Shown: one piece after another, positions 1 to 8,443 of the stretch
How positions within the stretch are numbered: position 1 is the stretch's first letter
Layout of the letters: every line of letters begins with the position of its first letter
NCBI RefSeq assembly: GCF_009793355.1
Contig: NZ_WTKP01000009.1
Location: 1-64,000 of the forward strand
From: Vreelandella zhuhanensis
GTDB taxonomy: Bacteria; Pseudomonadota; Gammaproteobacteria; Pseudomonadales; Halomonadaceae
DNA length: 64,000 nucleotides
Direction: 5' to 3'
The notes under the pieces: generated by a model
The model's database searches: none
What the model was told of the DNA's origin: nothing
What the model saw: the letters and a program-made list of their open reading frames with translations, nothing else
Program-made: the position numbers and the translations under genes

Positions 1-109
1 ACGCTCTGGCAACAAAGCGCGTGAGAGTGATGGGAATCCGCGATTCTATTCTTTGAATGAATCGTCGGAGGGTTCAAAGCATTTATCGCTTTAAAGAAAG
101 CAGCTAAGT

Positions 110-1186
110 TTATTTATTGGGTTTGGCGCGGCGCGTATTGCCTCGGGTTTTCGGCTTGGCGCCGGGCGGCCCCGACTTTTTTCCCCGGACGGCTTGAGGC
201 TTGGTCCCTGGCTTGCCACTGGATTTAGGTTTTGCTTTCGATGCAGGCTTGGAGTTGGCTGCAGCTTTTGGTGTTGCGCCAGTTTTTGGTTTGGCACCAC
301 CGGATTTGAATTTCGCGCCGGGCTTAAGCTTAGAGCCCGGTTTAGACTTTGAACCAGCTTTGGGCTTTGAACCGGGCTGGGCTTTGGAAGCGGACCTTTT
401 GTTGGCGGGCGCTTTTTTCTCCGAGGCTTTGCCTCCTGAGGGGCTGGCTTGCATGTCTGCTTGGGAAGTCGACTGTTCCGTCAAGGCGATAATTGTTTCC
501 ACTTCACGCTGGGTTAAATCACGCCAATCGCCCAACGCCAGTCCCTTTAGCGAAACGTTCATGATCCGGTAGCGAATAAGCTGAGTGACCTCATAACCAA
601 AATATTCGCACATTCGGCGAATCTGGCGGTTTAAGCCTTGCACCAGCGTAATCGTGAAGACGTTAGCCGATTGCTTGACCACCGGGCATTTCTTGGTAAC
701 TTTCCCCAGGATAGGCACCCCACCACTCATGCCCGCAATGAACTCGTCGGTAATCGGTTTGTTGACCGTTACCTGATATTCCTTTTCGTGGCTGTTATTG
801 GCGCGAAGGATCTTGTTGACCAGATCCCCATTGTTCGTCAGAAAAATAAGCCCTTGGGAATCCTTGTCCAGGCGGCCGATTGGAAAGATACGCGCGCCGT
901 GTTTAACAAAATCGACGATATTGTCCTTTTCGCTCGGCTCCGTGGTGCTGACGATGCCCACCGGCTTGTTCAGCGCGATGAGAATCAAGTCGTCTTCTTC
1001 CTGCGGCTCGATGGTTTGGCCATTTACTTTAACCAGGTCGCCTGAAAAAACCTGGTCACCCGTGGTGGCACGTTTTCCATTGATGTAAACGTTGCCCTGC
1101 TCAACAAAACGATCGGCCTCGCGCCTGGAACACAGGCCGCTTTCGCTGATGTATTTATTGATACGAGTCGAAGTTTTCAGCATCAT
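110..1186 (-). CDS. rluF: 23S rRNA pseudouridine synthase RluF
   Basis: Isomerises a uridine in 23S rRNA (U2604 in E. coli RluF) to pseudouridine; cytoplasmic. An N-terminal S4 RNA-binding domain ([18 protein letters not shown]) is followed by the RsuA/RluF catalytic domain with [10 protein letters not shown], whose Asp is the catalytic residue, and by [15 protein letters not shown], all very close to E. coli RluF as I know it. A TTG-initiated extension to 1270 is possible, but family similarity begins just after the ATG at 1186 (or the next ATG at 1183), so I chose that start. The last 110 or so residues form a low-complexity Lys/Pro/Gly/Ser/Ala tail with repeated KPGSK-like units, longer than the basic tail of E. 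coli RluF. It stands alone and is transcribed away from the nitronate monooxygenase gene. Confidence 0.9.
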   Translation of the reverse strand: MMLKTSTRINKYISESGLCSRREADRFVEQGNVYINGKRATTGDQVFSGDLVKVNGQTIEPQEEDDLILIALNKPVGIVSTTEPSEKDNIVDFVKHGARIFPIGRLDKDSQGLIFLTNNGDLVNKILRANNSHEKEYQVTVNKPITDEFIAGMSGGVPILGKVTKKCPVVKQSANVFTITLVQGLNRQIRRMCEYFGYEVTQLIRYRIMNVSLKGLALGDWRDLTQREVETIIALTEQSTSQADMQASPSGGKASEKKAPANKRSASKAQPGSKPKAGSKSKPGSKLKPGAKFKSGGAKPKTGATPKAAANSKPASKAKPKSSGKPGTKPQAVRGKKSGPPGAKPKTRGNTRRAKPNK

Positions 1187-1360
1187 GTTGTTTTGCCACC
1201 AAACCTGAATAAGAGAAAAACCCGGCCACTCGCAGCATGCTCGGCGAGAAAAGCCATCATCGGCCAACAATCAATTTAAGAACTCTAAGGATACCCTAAC
1301 CAGGCAAAGAGGGTCACCATGGCCTGGCGGCACGTCGGCAAACACAAAGGAAAAGTAGAT

Positions 1361-2416
1361 ATGGCTGACAAACATTTCCTGCAGAAACTTGGGATCGAGC
1401 ATCCTATCGTGCAGGCACCCATGGCCGGGGTTTCCACTCCTGAACTGGCCGCCGCCGTTTCCAATGCAGGAGCGTTAGGCTCTATAGGACTAGGTGCGAG
1501 CTCCATTGATAGCGCGCGTGAGATGCTAAAAAACACCCAAAAGCTCACAACCCAGCCCTTTAACGTGAACCTGTTTTGCCATCAGCCAGCGAAAATCGAC
1601 AAGGCCACCGAAGAGGCATGGCTGACACATTTATCGCCGTTCTTTAGCGAGATGCAGGCGCAGCCGCCTGCGGCAATCAGCGAAATATATCAGACGTTTA
1701 TAGGCAACGAAGAAATGCTTGATATGCTGCTTGAGGAAAAGCCGCCCATTGTCAGTTTTCACTTCGGGCTACCTTCCAAAAGGTTTATCGATGCACTGAA
1801 AGCGCAGGGCATCGTATTGTTAAGCTGCGCTACCACGCTTGAAGAAGCCCGGCAGGCTGAAGCGGCGGGTATCGACGCGATCGTGGCGCAAGGCGTGGAA
1901 GCGGGCGGCCATCGCGGTACGTTCTCTGCGCTCAGTGATAAAGAAATGGGCGCCTTGCCTCTCACCCGCCTGTTGGCGTCACATGTCTCGCTTCCGATCA
2001 TTGCTGCCGGTGGGATCATGGATGGGGCGTCCATCAACGCTGCCCTGACGTTGGGCGCCTCGGCCGTTCAAATGGGAACGGCGTTTATTCTATGCCCCGA
2101 GTCCTCGGCAAACAGCACCTATCGCGAAGAATTGAAAAGCCCTCGGGCACATGACACGCAAATTACCTCCGTCATCTCGGGTAGGCCGGCGCGCGGCATC
2201 GTTAACCGAATGCATACCGACGTCGCCCAGTGCGGTGGCGTCATATTGCCGGACTACCCTATCCCCTATGACGCAGCAAAATCGCTTAACGCCGCAGCAA
2301 TGACCAAGGGTCACCGTGAGTTTGCAGCCCATTGGGCCGGCCAAGGCGCACCCTTGGCCAGGGAGTTACCAGCAAAAGACCTTATCGGCATTCTCTTGGC
2401 AGAAATGCAGGTTTAA
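1361..2416 (+). CDS. nitronate monooxygenase (2-nitropropane dioxygenase family)
   Basis: FMN-dependent TIM-barrel enzyme that oxidises alkyl nitronates such as propionate-3-nitronate and so detoxifies them. Visible motifs: N-terminal [16 protein letters not shown], the FMN-site segment [16 protein letters not shown], and [12 protein letters not shown] near the phosphate-binding end. The length of 351 residues is normal for class I enzymes. The ATG at 1361 is preceded by AAAGGAAAAG and starts at the conserved N-terminus; the upstream in-frame ATG at 1319 adds 14 residues without similarity. It is monocistronic between rluF and the trehalose genes. The exact substrate is inferred from the family only. 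Confidence 0.85.
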   Translation: MADKHFLQKLGIEHPIVQAPMAGVSTPELAAAVSNAGALGSIGLGASSIDSAREMLKNTQKLTTQPFNVNLFCHQPAKIDKATEEAWLTHLSPFFSEMQAQPPAAISEIYQTFIGNEEMLDMLLEEKPPIVSFHFGLPSKRFIDALKAQGIVLLSCATTLEEARQAEAAGIDAIVAQGVEAGGHRGTFSALSDKEMGALPLTRLLASHVSLPIIAAGGIMDGASINAALTLGASAVQMGTAFILCPESSANSTYREELKSPRAHDTQITSVISGRPARGIVNRMHTDVAQCGGVILPDYPIPYDAAKSLNAAAMTKGHREFAAHWAGQGAPLARELPAKDLIGILLAEMQV

Positions 2417-2436
2417 AAGCCAAGCATGCGGTTAGC

Positions 2437-4881
2437 TCAGTTTGAATCCGCCGATTCGCTCTGATCCATGATTTGCCAATCAGTACCGCCTGGCTGACAG
2501 TGAAATTCGAGGCTTTGGCCAGCCTCGAAAGAATGAATCTTGTCCCGCACGGCGATACGCACGGCTTTCGCGCCTCCCTCCGAGACGCTAAGCGTCATCC
2601 TGTTACCTTTCATGGTGACTTCTATCCAGCGGCCATGGTAACGCAAGCGCAGGTGCAGGCCCGGTAACGGGTCGGGCAGGCAGGGGTCGAACCGCAACAG
2701 ACCGTCACGAACCTCTAGCCCCGTCTCACCACGCTGAACCAGGTCGACGGTACCGGCCATGGCGCCCAGATGAATGCCCTCCTGCGTCGTTCCGCCCTGC
2801 GCATCGGCGATGTCGCTTTCGAGTGCTTCACTGAGCAATGTCAGAGATCTTGGCCGGTCCGAACGGGCCAGCACCCAGGATTCAACGATGCGGCTTAAGG
2901 TAGAACCGTGCGAAGTACGCTGCTGATAATAGTCAATGGTGCGCGGAATCAGCTCCTGGGTGAAGGTGTAGCCCAGTTGCTGGAAAAGATCGCTGAGTTC
3001 ATCAGCGGAAAAAAGATAAAACAGCATCAGGGCATCGGCCTGCTTGGACGCCTTGTAGCGATTGGCCGTATCTCCCTCAGCCTCGAGAAGCCGATCCAGG
3101 CGATGGATGTCCCCGTACTGGCTTTGATACTTTTTCCAATCGAACTCTTCGAGGCGCTCATAGCCCTCGAACTGGCTGATGACACCCTCGTGAAACGGGA
3201 CGAAGAGCTTGTGGCTGATTGCCTCCCATGTCGCAATTTCCTGGTCGGTCACTGCCAATGTTGCACACAGCTCCTGACGGCGTTCAGCACCGACTCGCCC
3301 CAAGGCATCGTCAGCCCGTCGCAGCACCCAAGCCACCATCAGATTGGTATAGGCATTGTTATCCAACCCGGGTTCGTCTGCCCAAGGATAACGGTCATGA
3401 AATTCGTCTGGTCCCATCACGCCACAGATATCGTAGCGCTTGCGGCGAGCATTCCAGCTGGCGCAACTGGCCCAGAAACGTGCAATTTCCACCAGCAACT
3501 CAGCCCCATAATAGGAGAGAAACTCGTAGTCCTCGGTTACTTCATAATAGCGCCATACATTGAAGGCGATGGCGGCGTTCACGTGGCGTTGCAGATGACT
3601 ATGATCCGCAATCCAACGCCCCGACTTAGGGTTGAGATGCAGCATCTGACTTTCTTCACGTCCACTACTGCCGCTTTGCCAGGGATACATGGCGCCGCGA
3701 TATCCCGCTTTTCGCGCCAGGCGGCGGGCTTCTCCCAAGCGACGATAACGGTAACGCAGCAAGGCACGCGTAATCTCGGGTATGCGAAAGTTGAGAAACG
3801 GAAAGATAAACAACTCATCCCAGAAGATGTGGCCACGGTAAGCCTCACCATGCAGACCGCGTGCCGGCACGCCGACGTCCAGGTCAACCACGTGGGGCGA
3901 GACGGTCTGCAGCAGGTGAAAAATATGCAACCGCAAGATTTTCTGGGAGCGCCCCCCACCCTTGAGCACTAAATCACAGCGATACCAAAGATGCTGCCAT
4001 TTCTGGGCATGGCTTGCCAACAGCTCGGCAAACGGCCCTGCCTGGGCAACCGAATGACTCACGGCAAGCCCCGGTTCCGAGATAGCCCGGTCCCGGGACG
4101 TATGCATGGCTATCACCTTTTCAATGCGCATCTCCTGACCCTGGTTGGCCTCGAAGCTCAACTCCTGCGCAATGTAGCCGGTCTCCTGCACGAGCCCACG
4201 CTCGGCATCCACCTGGCGCTCACCGAGGTACGCTTGAGTCCGTGCGGCCTGAGCCACACGCAGATGAGACTGGTTGGTTTCGACCAGCAGACGGATGGTG
4301 TGCTCATCGAGCTGTTCGCTGCTCAGAGGGGCCAAATGAGTGCTTGCCAATTCACGATACCGCGTCACGCCGGCATTGATGACGCGCCCGTCAAGTGCGG
4401 AGCGCACGGTAACCCGTCCCGACCAGTTCTCCGGCTTCAGGCGCCATTCGATGGCAGCGAGGTGCGGATTTTGCATATGCACGAGGCGCCGGGAAGCGAG
4501 CGTGGTTTCCCGGCCTTGACGATCGCGAAAGCGCATATCGCGTTGGAGAATGCCGGTTTTCATGTCCAGCGTCTGGTCATAATCCAGAATTTCGACCGCC
4601 ATGAGATTGAACCATTCACCTCCCTCGGGTCGGAAGGTCAGGCTTAGCCAGTTCGGCATGTTGACGAGATCCTCGTTTTCGATCTCATGTCCGGCAATCT
4701 GGGTTTTTAGCCGATTATAGCCTCCAGCAAGGTAGGTACCCGGATAATGAATGTCACCCGCTTCGGCCTCTTCATTCGCGCCTCGGGTAGCAAAATAGCC
4801 GTTCCCCAAGGTACATAGCGCTTCGCGAAGCCCTTCCTCGTGGGCATCGAAGCCGGCATAATCGAGTGTCCAGTCGCTCAT
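2437..4881 (-). CDS. GH65 glycoside phosphorylase (trehalose/kojibiose/maltose phosphorylase family)
   Basis: Inverting phosphorolysis of an alpha-linked disaccharide to beta-glucose-1-phosphate and a sugar; cytoplasmic. The 814 residues show the GH65 order: N-terminal beta-sandwich (YAGFDAHEEGLREALCTLGNG), (alpha/alpha)6 barrel (HGEAYRGHIFWDELF; YPWQSGSSGREES) and a C-terminal beta domain. The general acid is the Glu of MGPDEFHDRYPWADE, residue 493 by my count. The ATG at 4881 overlaps the upstream stop by ATGA and has a GGAG site; an upstream in-frame ATG at 4905 lies inside the upstream gene. The tight coupling to a beta-phosphoglucomutase/trehalose-6-phosphatase fusion favours trehalose as substrate, but GH65 specificity cannot be read from sequence alone. 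Confidence 0.88.
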   Translation of the reverse strand: MSDWTLDYAGFDAHEEGLREALCTLGNGYFATRGANEEAEAGDIHYPGTYLAGGYNRLKTQIAGHEIENEDLVNMPNWLSLTFRPEGGEWFNLMAVEILDYDQTLDMKTGILQRDMRFRDRQGRETTLASRRLVHMQNPHLAAIEWRLKPENWSGRVTVRSALDGRVINAGVTRYRELASTHLAPLSSEQLDEHTIRLLVETNQSHLRVAQAARTQAYLGERQVDAERGLVQETGYIAQELSFEANQGQEMRIEKVIAMHTSRDRAISEPGLAVSHSVAQAGPFAELLASHAQKWQHLWYRCDLVLKGGGRSQKILRLHIFHLLQTVSPHVVDLDVGVPARGLHGEAYRGHIFWDELFIFPFLNFRIPEITRALLRYRYRRLGEARRLARKAGYRGAMYPWQSGSSGREESQMLHLNPKSGRWIADHSHLQRHVNAAIAFNVWRYYEVTEDYEFLSYYGAELLVEIARFWASCASWNARRKRYDICGVMGPDEFHDRYPWADEPGLDNNAYTNLMVAWVLRRADDALGRVGAERRQELCATLAVTDQEIATWEAISHKLFVPFHEGVISQFEGYERLEEFDWKKYQSQYGDIHRLDRLLEAEGDTANRYKASKQADALMLFYLFSADELSDLFQQLGYTFTQELIPRTIDYYQQRTSHGSTLSRIVESWVLARSDRPRSLTLLSEALESDIADAQGGTTQEGIHLGAMAGTVDLVQRGETGLEVRDGLLRFDPCLPDPLPGLHLRLRYHGRWIEVTMKGNRMTLSVSEGGAKAVRIAVRDKIHSFEAGQSLEFHCQPGGTDWQIMDQSESADSN

Positions 4882-6509
4882 GGCAGTTCTCCATCGGCAT
4901 TGCAAAGGCGCTGCAGAAAACGCCCGACCGCCTGGGGGTCTTCAAGCCAATAGTGAGCCTCGGTTGACTGGGGGGCCTCGGCCACCAGCAACCCAAGCCC
5001 CTGCTCATGCCCCTGCCCCTGCCCTTCACGCAAGACCTTGAAAGCGTCTTCGTCCGTTTCATCGTCCCCGAAATAAAGCGGCAGAATATCTTTATCACCC
5101 GGCTCAACTTCCCCACTGTGTACCAACGCATCAAGCAGCCAACTTAGGGCCTTGCCCTTGTCCCAAGATAGCGCTGGCCTCAACTCGAAGATTTTCTTGC
5201 CACCGGTACGGCGCAGCATTGATGCCGACACTTCGACGGCATGCTCGACAGCTTCCTCGATAGCCTCAATATGCTCCTCCGCCACGAGCCGGTAGTGCAC
5301 GGCAATCGCGTAGCGCTTACGCTCGACGATTACGCCCTCAATATCATTCAGTTCTTGCTTCAATTCGGCTTCGGCACGATCCAGTGCAGGCAGGAACTCC
5401 TCCGCACGTTCTTGTTGCATGTGCAGTCCACCGGGGCCGGCGATGTCGAAACCATGGCTTCCGGCATAAACGAGGTTATCGAGAGCCACCAGCTGCTCGA
5501 CGTCGGCACGGTCACGCCCGCTGACAATCGCCACGGTAAAGCGCTCAGCCACTTTGCGTAGCGTTTCACGCATGTCATCGCTGAGCACGGCAAGCTCAGG
5601 TCGATCGACAATCGGTGTCAGAGTGCCGTCGTAATCGAGAAAAATGACCAGACGCTTATCGGCCAGGTAGTGAGCGATCTCCTCGTAACAGGCCAGCGCA
5701 TTCGGCAATGTCGATTCGCTGGATGCGCTATCCGGCATCAACTCCCCAAGGTCGTCAACCACGATATCGGCACCTTGTTCGAGCAAGGCATTAGCCTGAT
5801 CGGCACGGTCCACCCCCACCACCAGCGCGTAACCAGCGGCGCGTGCCGCCTCGACACCGGATAACGCATCCTCTACCGCAAAGGCACCGCTCGGCGAGAC
5901 CTCCAACAAGTTTGCTGCCAATAAAAAGATATCCGGGTCGGGTTTGCCCTTCAGCTTCCTGCGCTCGATGTCGTTGCCATCCACACGAGCATCAAACAGC
6001 TGGCTCAAACCGGCGGTTTCCAGCACAGCCGCGGCGTTCTTGCTCGATGAAACCAATGCTATCTTCAGCCCCGCACCTCGCAGATGCTGGATAAGCGCTA
6101 CAGAGGAATCGAAGACGTCAACCCCGTCTTTTTTCAGACGCTCACCAAACAGTCGATCCTTGAGATTCCCCAGCCCACAGACCGTCTCATATCCAGGTGG
6201 ATCATCAGGCGAGCCATACGCCAGGGTAATCGAGCGGGATGCCAGAAAACTCTCTACTCCCTGGTAGCGAGGTTTGCCGTCAACGTAACGTGGGTAATCC
6301 ACATCGGCATTAAAGGGTTCGAACCGCTCGCCCTTCGCTTGCGCGCGGCTACGCAGATAATCGTCGAAAAGCTGTTTCCAGGCTGCACAGTGCACATTGG
6401 CGGTGTCCGTCACGACACCGTCGAGATCGAATACACCCGCACTGAAAGAAGCAAGATTGAAACCGTGCTTGGCACTGTCGGCTTTTTGCATCATGGCGAA
6501 CCCCGGCAT
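4878..6509 (-). CDS. beta-phosphoglucomutase/trehalose-6-phosphate phosphatase fusion
   Basis: Two HAD enzymes in one chain. Residues about 20-255 are a beta-phosphoglucomutase-type HAD: VFDLDGVVTDTA with Asp28 and Asp30, SSSKNA, and KGKPDPDIFL. Residues about 270-540 are an OtsB-type phosphatase: IFLDYDGTLTPIV, VSGRDRADVEQLV, FELRPALSWDKGKAL and YFGDDETDEDAF. The first would convert beta-glucose-1-phosphate to glucose-6-phosphate; the second would release trehalose from trehalose-6-phosphate. The gene overlaps the GH65 phosphorylase by 4 bp, so the pair could take trehalose-6-phosphate through trehalose to glucose plus glucose-6-phosphate. The start is uncertain: ATG at 6509, or the paired ATGs at 6494 and 6491; ribosome sites are weak for all. 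Confidence 0.85.
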   Translation of the reverse strand: MPGFAMMQKADSAKHGFNLASFSAGVFDLDGVVTDTANVHCAAWKQLFDDYLRSRAQAKGERFEPFNADVDYPRYVDGKPRYQGVESFLASRSITLAYGSPDDPPGYETVCGLGNLKDRLFGERLKKDGVDVFDSSVALIQHLRGAGLKIALVSSSKNAAAVLETAGLSQLFDARVDGNDIERRKLKGKPDPDIFLLAANLLEVSPSGAFAVEDALSGVEAARAAGYALVVGVDRADQANALLEQGADIVVDDLGELMPDSASSESTLPNALACYEEIAHYLADKRLVIFLDYDGTLTPIVDRPELAVLSDDMRETLRKVAERFTVAIVSGRDRADVEQLVALDNLVYAGSHGFDIAGPGGLHMQQERAEEFLPALDRAEAELKQELNDIEGVIVERKRYAIAVHYRLVAEEHIEAIEEAVEHAVEVSASMLRRTGGKKIFELRPALSWDKGKALSWLLDALVHSGEVEPGDKDILPLYFGDDETDEDAFKVLREGQGQGHEQGLGLLVAEAPQSTEAHYWLEDPQAVGRFLQRLCNADGELP

Positions 6510-6858
6510 GTCCAGTAGCAAGATGGCTGATTCTTATCATCCTAGACGACATATGGCCGATGAGAAGCGATTCGACTTTTCCCGGTGCAATCCGCTAGAT
6601 TCAATCATGTAGGGCCAAAAAATTCACCTGAGCATGAAGACATCTAATTTCACCTTTAAGGTGAGTTATGCCATTATTCACATCCATTTTTTATGACTTT
6701 TGATGATGCCCAAGACAATCGATAGTCCTTGTATATCAGTATGTAAGCTTAGCAAAGAGCTTTGTATCGGCTGCGGACGAACATTGGAGGAAATCCGTCT
6801 CTGGAAAACCATGCAGTACCCAGAAAAAAGCCTCACGATGAAGCGCGCTGAACAACGC

Positions 6859-6975
6859 TTGACCTCCTCGCCGCCCTGAAGGACGGCGATTCCCGGTTGT
6901 CACCTTCCGGGTTCCTGCTTCATTGCCCGTTGCCCTTGGTGATGACACCGCCGGTCTTACACAGGCTCCACAGGC
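6859..6975 (-). ncRNA. predicted omega RNA (reRNA) 3' part and right-end hairpin
   Basis: TnpB guide RNAs come from the 3' end of tnpB and the transposon right end, and finish in flanking DNA that acts as guide. The minus-strand sequence just downstream of the tnpB stop ends in the stem CGCCGTCC/GGGCGGCG (with a bulge) and GAGGAGGTCAA at 6859. The guide would be the next 16 or so nucleotides, complement of 6843-6858 (GCGTTGTTCAGCGCGC), which lie in the DUF1289 gene. The RNA start cannot be placed; it probably begins inside the tnpB coding region. Confidence 0.5.
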
Positions 6976-8136
6976 TTAACGTTCCGTGAGCCCCACGGTA
7001 GTCTTCTTTTCGTGCTGTCGGAGCTTGTCGGCCCCGACCAGTATGGCCTTGCCCGCCTGAAGGATATTGCGGGCGGCGTTGATATCGCGGTCGATGCCTT
7101 GGGTGCCACAGGCAGAGCAGTCCCAGGTACGAACATTGAGTGGCATCTTATCGGTGATGTGTCCACAGTGAAAACAGCGCTTTGAGCTGGGATACCACTT
7201 GTCGATCTGGACGAAATCGCGTCCGCAACGCTGGGCCTTATAGTCGAGTTGGCGCACCAGCTCACCCCAGCTCACGTCGCTGATGGCCTTGGCCAACGAC
7301 CGGTTTTTCAGCAGGTTCTTCACTTGGAGGCTTTCGGCAGCGATAACTTGGTTCTCGTGAATAAGCTGCGTGGAAAGCTTGTGGGTGGCATCTTGGCGTT
7401 GATCGGCGAGTGTCGCGTGAATTTTCGCCACCTGAAGCCGCGCTTTGGCGCGGTTATTCGAGCCCTTCTGTTTGCGTGACAGGTTGCGCTGGGCAAGCGT
7501 CAGCTTGCGTTTTGTCCGGCGCAGAAAGCGCGGGTTGGGAATCTTGTCGCCGTGGCTGGTGATGACACGGTGCGTCAGCCCCAGATCAATACCCACCATC
7601 GTCGGTGTCACCGGCAACGCCACTATATCTTCTTCAACTAAAAAGCTGACATGGTAGCGGCCAGCGGTATCACAACTGACGGTAATACTGGTGGGCTGAC
7701 CGGAAAACGACCGGCTCCAGCGAATATTCAAAGGGTCTTGATGCTTGGCAAGCCAGAGCTGGCCATCGCGCCAGCGAAAGCCGTTGGCCATGTAGGTCGC
7801 CGACTGCTTGCGCTGTTTTTTCTTGAAGGTGGGATAGCACGCCTGGCCTTTAAAGAAGTTGCTAAACGCTCGCTCCAGGTGCCGCAGGGATTGTTGCAGG
7901 CATACGTTGGACACCTCGGCCAGAAACGCCGTCTCCGACTGCTTCTTGAGCGTGGTGAGGGCTTTCGCGGTGGTGTTGTAACCCATCCGTTCCTGACGCT
8001 CGAACCAGGCGTCCGTGCGCTCGCGCAGGAAGTGGTTGTAGATGTACCGCACGCAGCCAAACGTCCGGGCAAGCTGTTCAGTTTGCTCGGGCGTTGGGTA
8101 AAAACGATAACGGTAGGCGCGGTGTACGGTTGTCAT
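6976..8136 (-). CDS. tnpB: TnpB RNA-guided endonuclease (OrfB/IS1341 family)
   Basis: Full-length 386-residue TnpB. It has the N-terminal helix-turn-helix type domain (RAYRYRFYPTPEQ, ARTFGCVRYIYNHFL), RuvC-I GIDLGL with Asp184, RuvC-II AAESL with Glu268, a zinc ribbon with Cys321, Cys324, Cys340 and Cys343, and RuvC-III DRDINAARNIL with Asp349/Asp351. All catalytic residues of an active RNA-guided DNA nuclease are present. Known TnpB proteins cut DNA next to the transposon target motif and help the element persist. ATG at 8136; no partner TnpA lies in the window, so mobility would need TnpA from elsewhere. Confidence 0.93.
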   Translation of the reverse strand: MTTVHRAYRYRFYPTPEQTEQLARTFGCVRYIYNHFLRERTDAWFERQERMGYNTTAKALTTLKKQSETAFLAEVSNVCLQQSLRHLERAFSNFFKGQACYPTFKKKQRKQSATYMANGFRWRDGQLWLAKHQDPLNIRWSRSFSGQPTSITVSCDTAGRYHVSFLVEEDIVALPVTPTMVGIDLGLTHRVITSHGDKIPNPRFLRRTKRKLTLAQRNLSRKQKGSNNRAKARLQVAKIHATLADQRQDATHKLSTQLIHENQVIAAESLQVKNLLKNRSLAKAISDVSWGELVRQLDYKAQRCGRDFVQIDKWYPSSKRCFHCGHITDKMPLNVRTWDCSACGTQGIDRDINAARNILQAGKAILVGADKLRQHEKKTTVGLTER

Positions 8137-8204
8137 GCTAAAAATCTAGTGCGCTATATTTAACCTGTCAACAAAGAGGCGCTAACGCGTCTCGCGCTAT
8201 CCTT

Positions 8205-8225
8205 CCTCGCACTAGAAGTACGAGG
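8205..8225 (-). repeat. left-end hairpin of the IS200/IS605 element
   Basis: CCTCG and CGAGG arms with inner ACT/AGT pairing around a TCT loop form an imperfect hairpin 16 bases inside the left boundary. Subterminal hairpins of this type are what TnpA recognises in IS200/IS605 elements. Confidence 0.6.
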
Positions 8226-8351
8226 TTTGACGCGCAATTTGATCAAACAAACCACTCGAATTGATTAAGCCGTTACCCACGACACGTAACGTATCAATTT
8301 GTCATTGAATGCACGCCCAGCATTTATAGATGAGCTGATTTTTATTAGTCG

Positions 8352-8443
8352 AATCGATTCGCTGCAGTCACAAATACGCTTCCTTTACAGCCAGAGACTT
8401 CTCTTCTAGCTTTCAAATACGTTAACAGGAAGGGAATTCTGTC
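8352..8443 (+). promoter_or_regulatory. conserved upstream block of PRC-barrel genes, copy 1
   Basis: From AATCGATTC through CCTTTACAG, GAGACTTCTCTTCTA and ACAGGAAGGGAA to the ATG, this stretch closely matches the DNA upstream of the PRC-barrel paralogues starting at 25170 and, less closely, 21351. Conservation outside the coding region implies a shared promoter and leader. AGGAAGGG near 8428 is the likely ribosome site. No sigma-factor motif is assigned with confidence. Confidence 0.5.

Larger units (their letters stand above)
6859..8241 (-). mobile_element. IS200/IS605-superfamily element with tnpB only (IS1341-like)
   Basis: The 1383-bp element holds one gene, tnpB, and no TnpA transposase. 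Its right end on the minus strand finishes in an imperfect GC-rich hairpin followed by GAGGAGGTCAA, the usual right-end form with terminal TCAA. Its left end carries a hairpin at 8205-8225 and directly follows TTGAT on the minus strand (8246-8242), the target motif known for ISDra2. The boundaries were fixed by restoring the interrupted DUF1289 frame. There is no target duplication, as expected for this superfamily. Confidence 0.8.
6706..8268 (+). pseudogene. DUF1289 small protein gene, interrupted by a TnpB element
   Basis: From the ATG at 6706 (or 6703) the frame encodes a typical DUF1289 Cys-rich start: SPCISVCKL, CIGCGRTLEEI and a Trp, with four cysteines likely binding metal. At 6858 the frame runs into the right end of the IS200/IS605 element and stops shortly after. 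If 6859-8241 is removed, the codons continue ...AEQR-IKQTTRID and stop with TAA at 8266-8268, giving a 60-residue protein of normal family length. The gene is therefore split, with exact halves 6706-6858 and 8242-8268. The function of DUF1289 proteins is unknown. Confidence 0.8.

Noticed and set aside
2908..3972. 354-codon open frame on the plus strand
   Set aside because: It lies opposite the GH65 phosphorylase gene, has no family motif, and its codons mirror the real gene.
6648..6666. CACCTTTAAGGTG palindrome as an operator or terminator
   Set aside because: Short, isolated and without a U-run; no gene context supports a role.
6976..8241. TnpB read as a CRISPR effector or part of a CRISPR locus
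   Set aside because: No repeat-spacer array in the window; size and ends fit a transposon TnpB.
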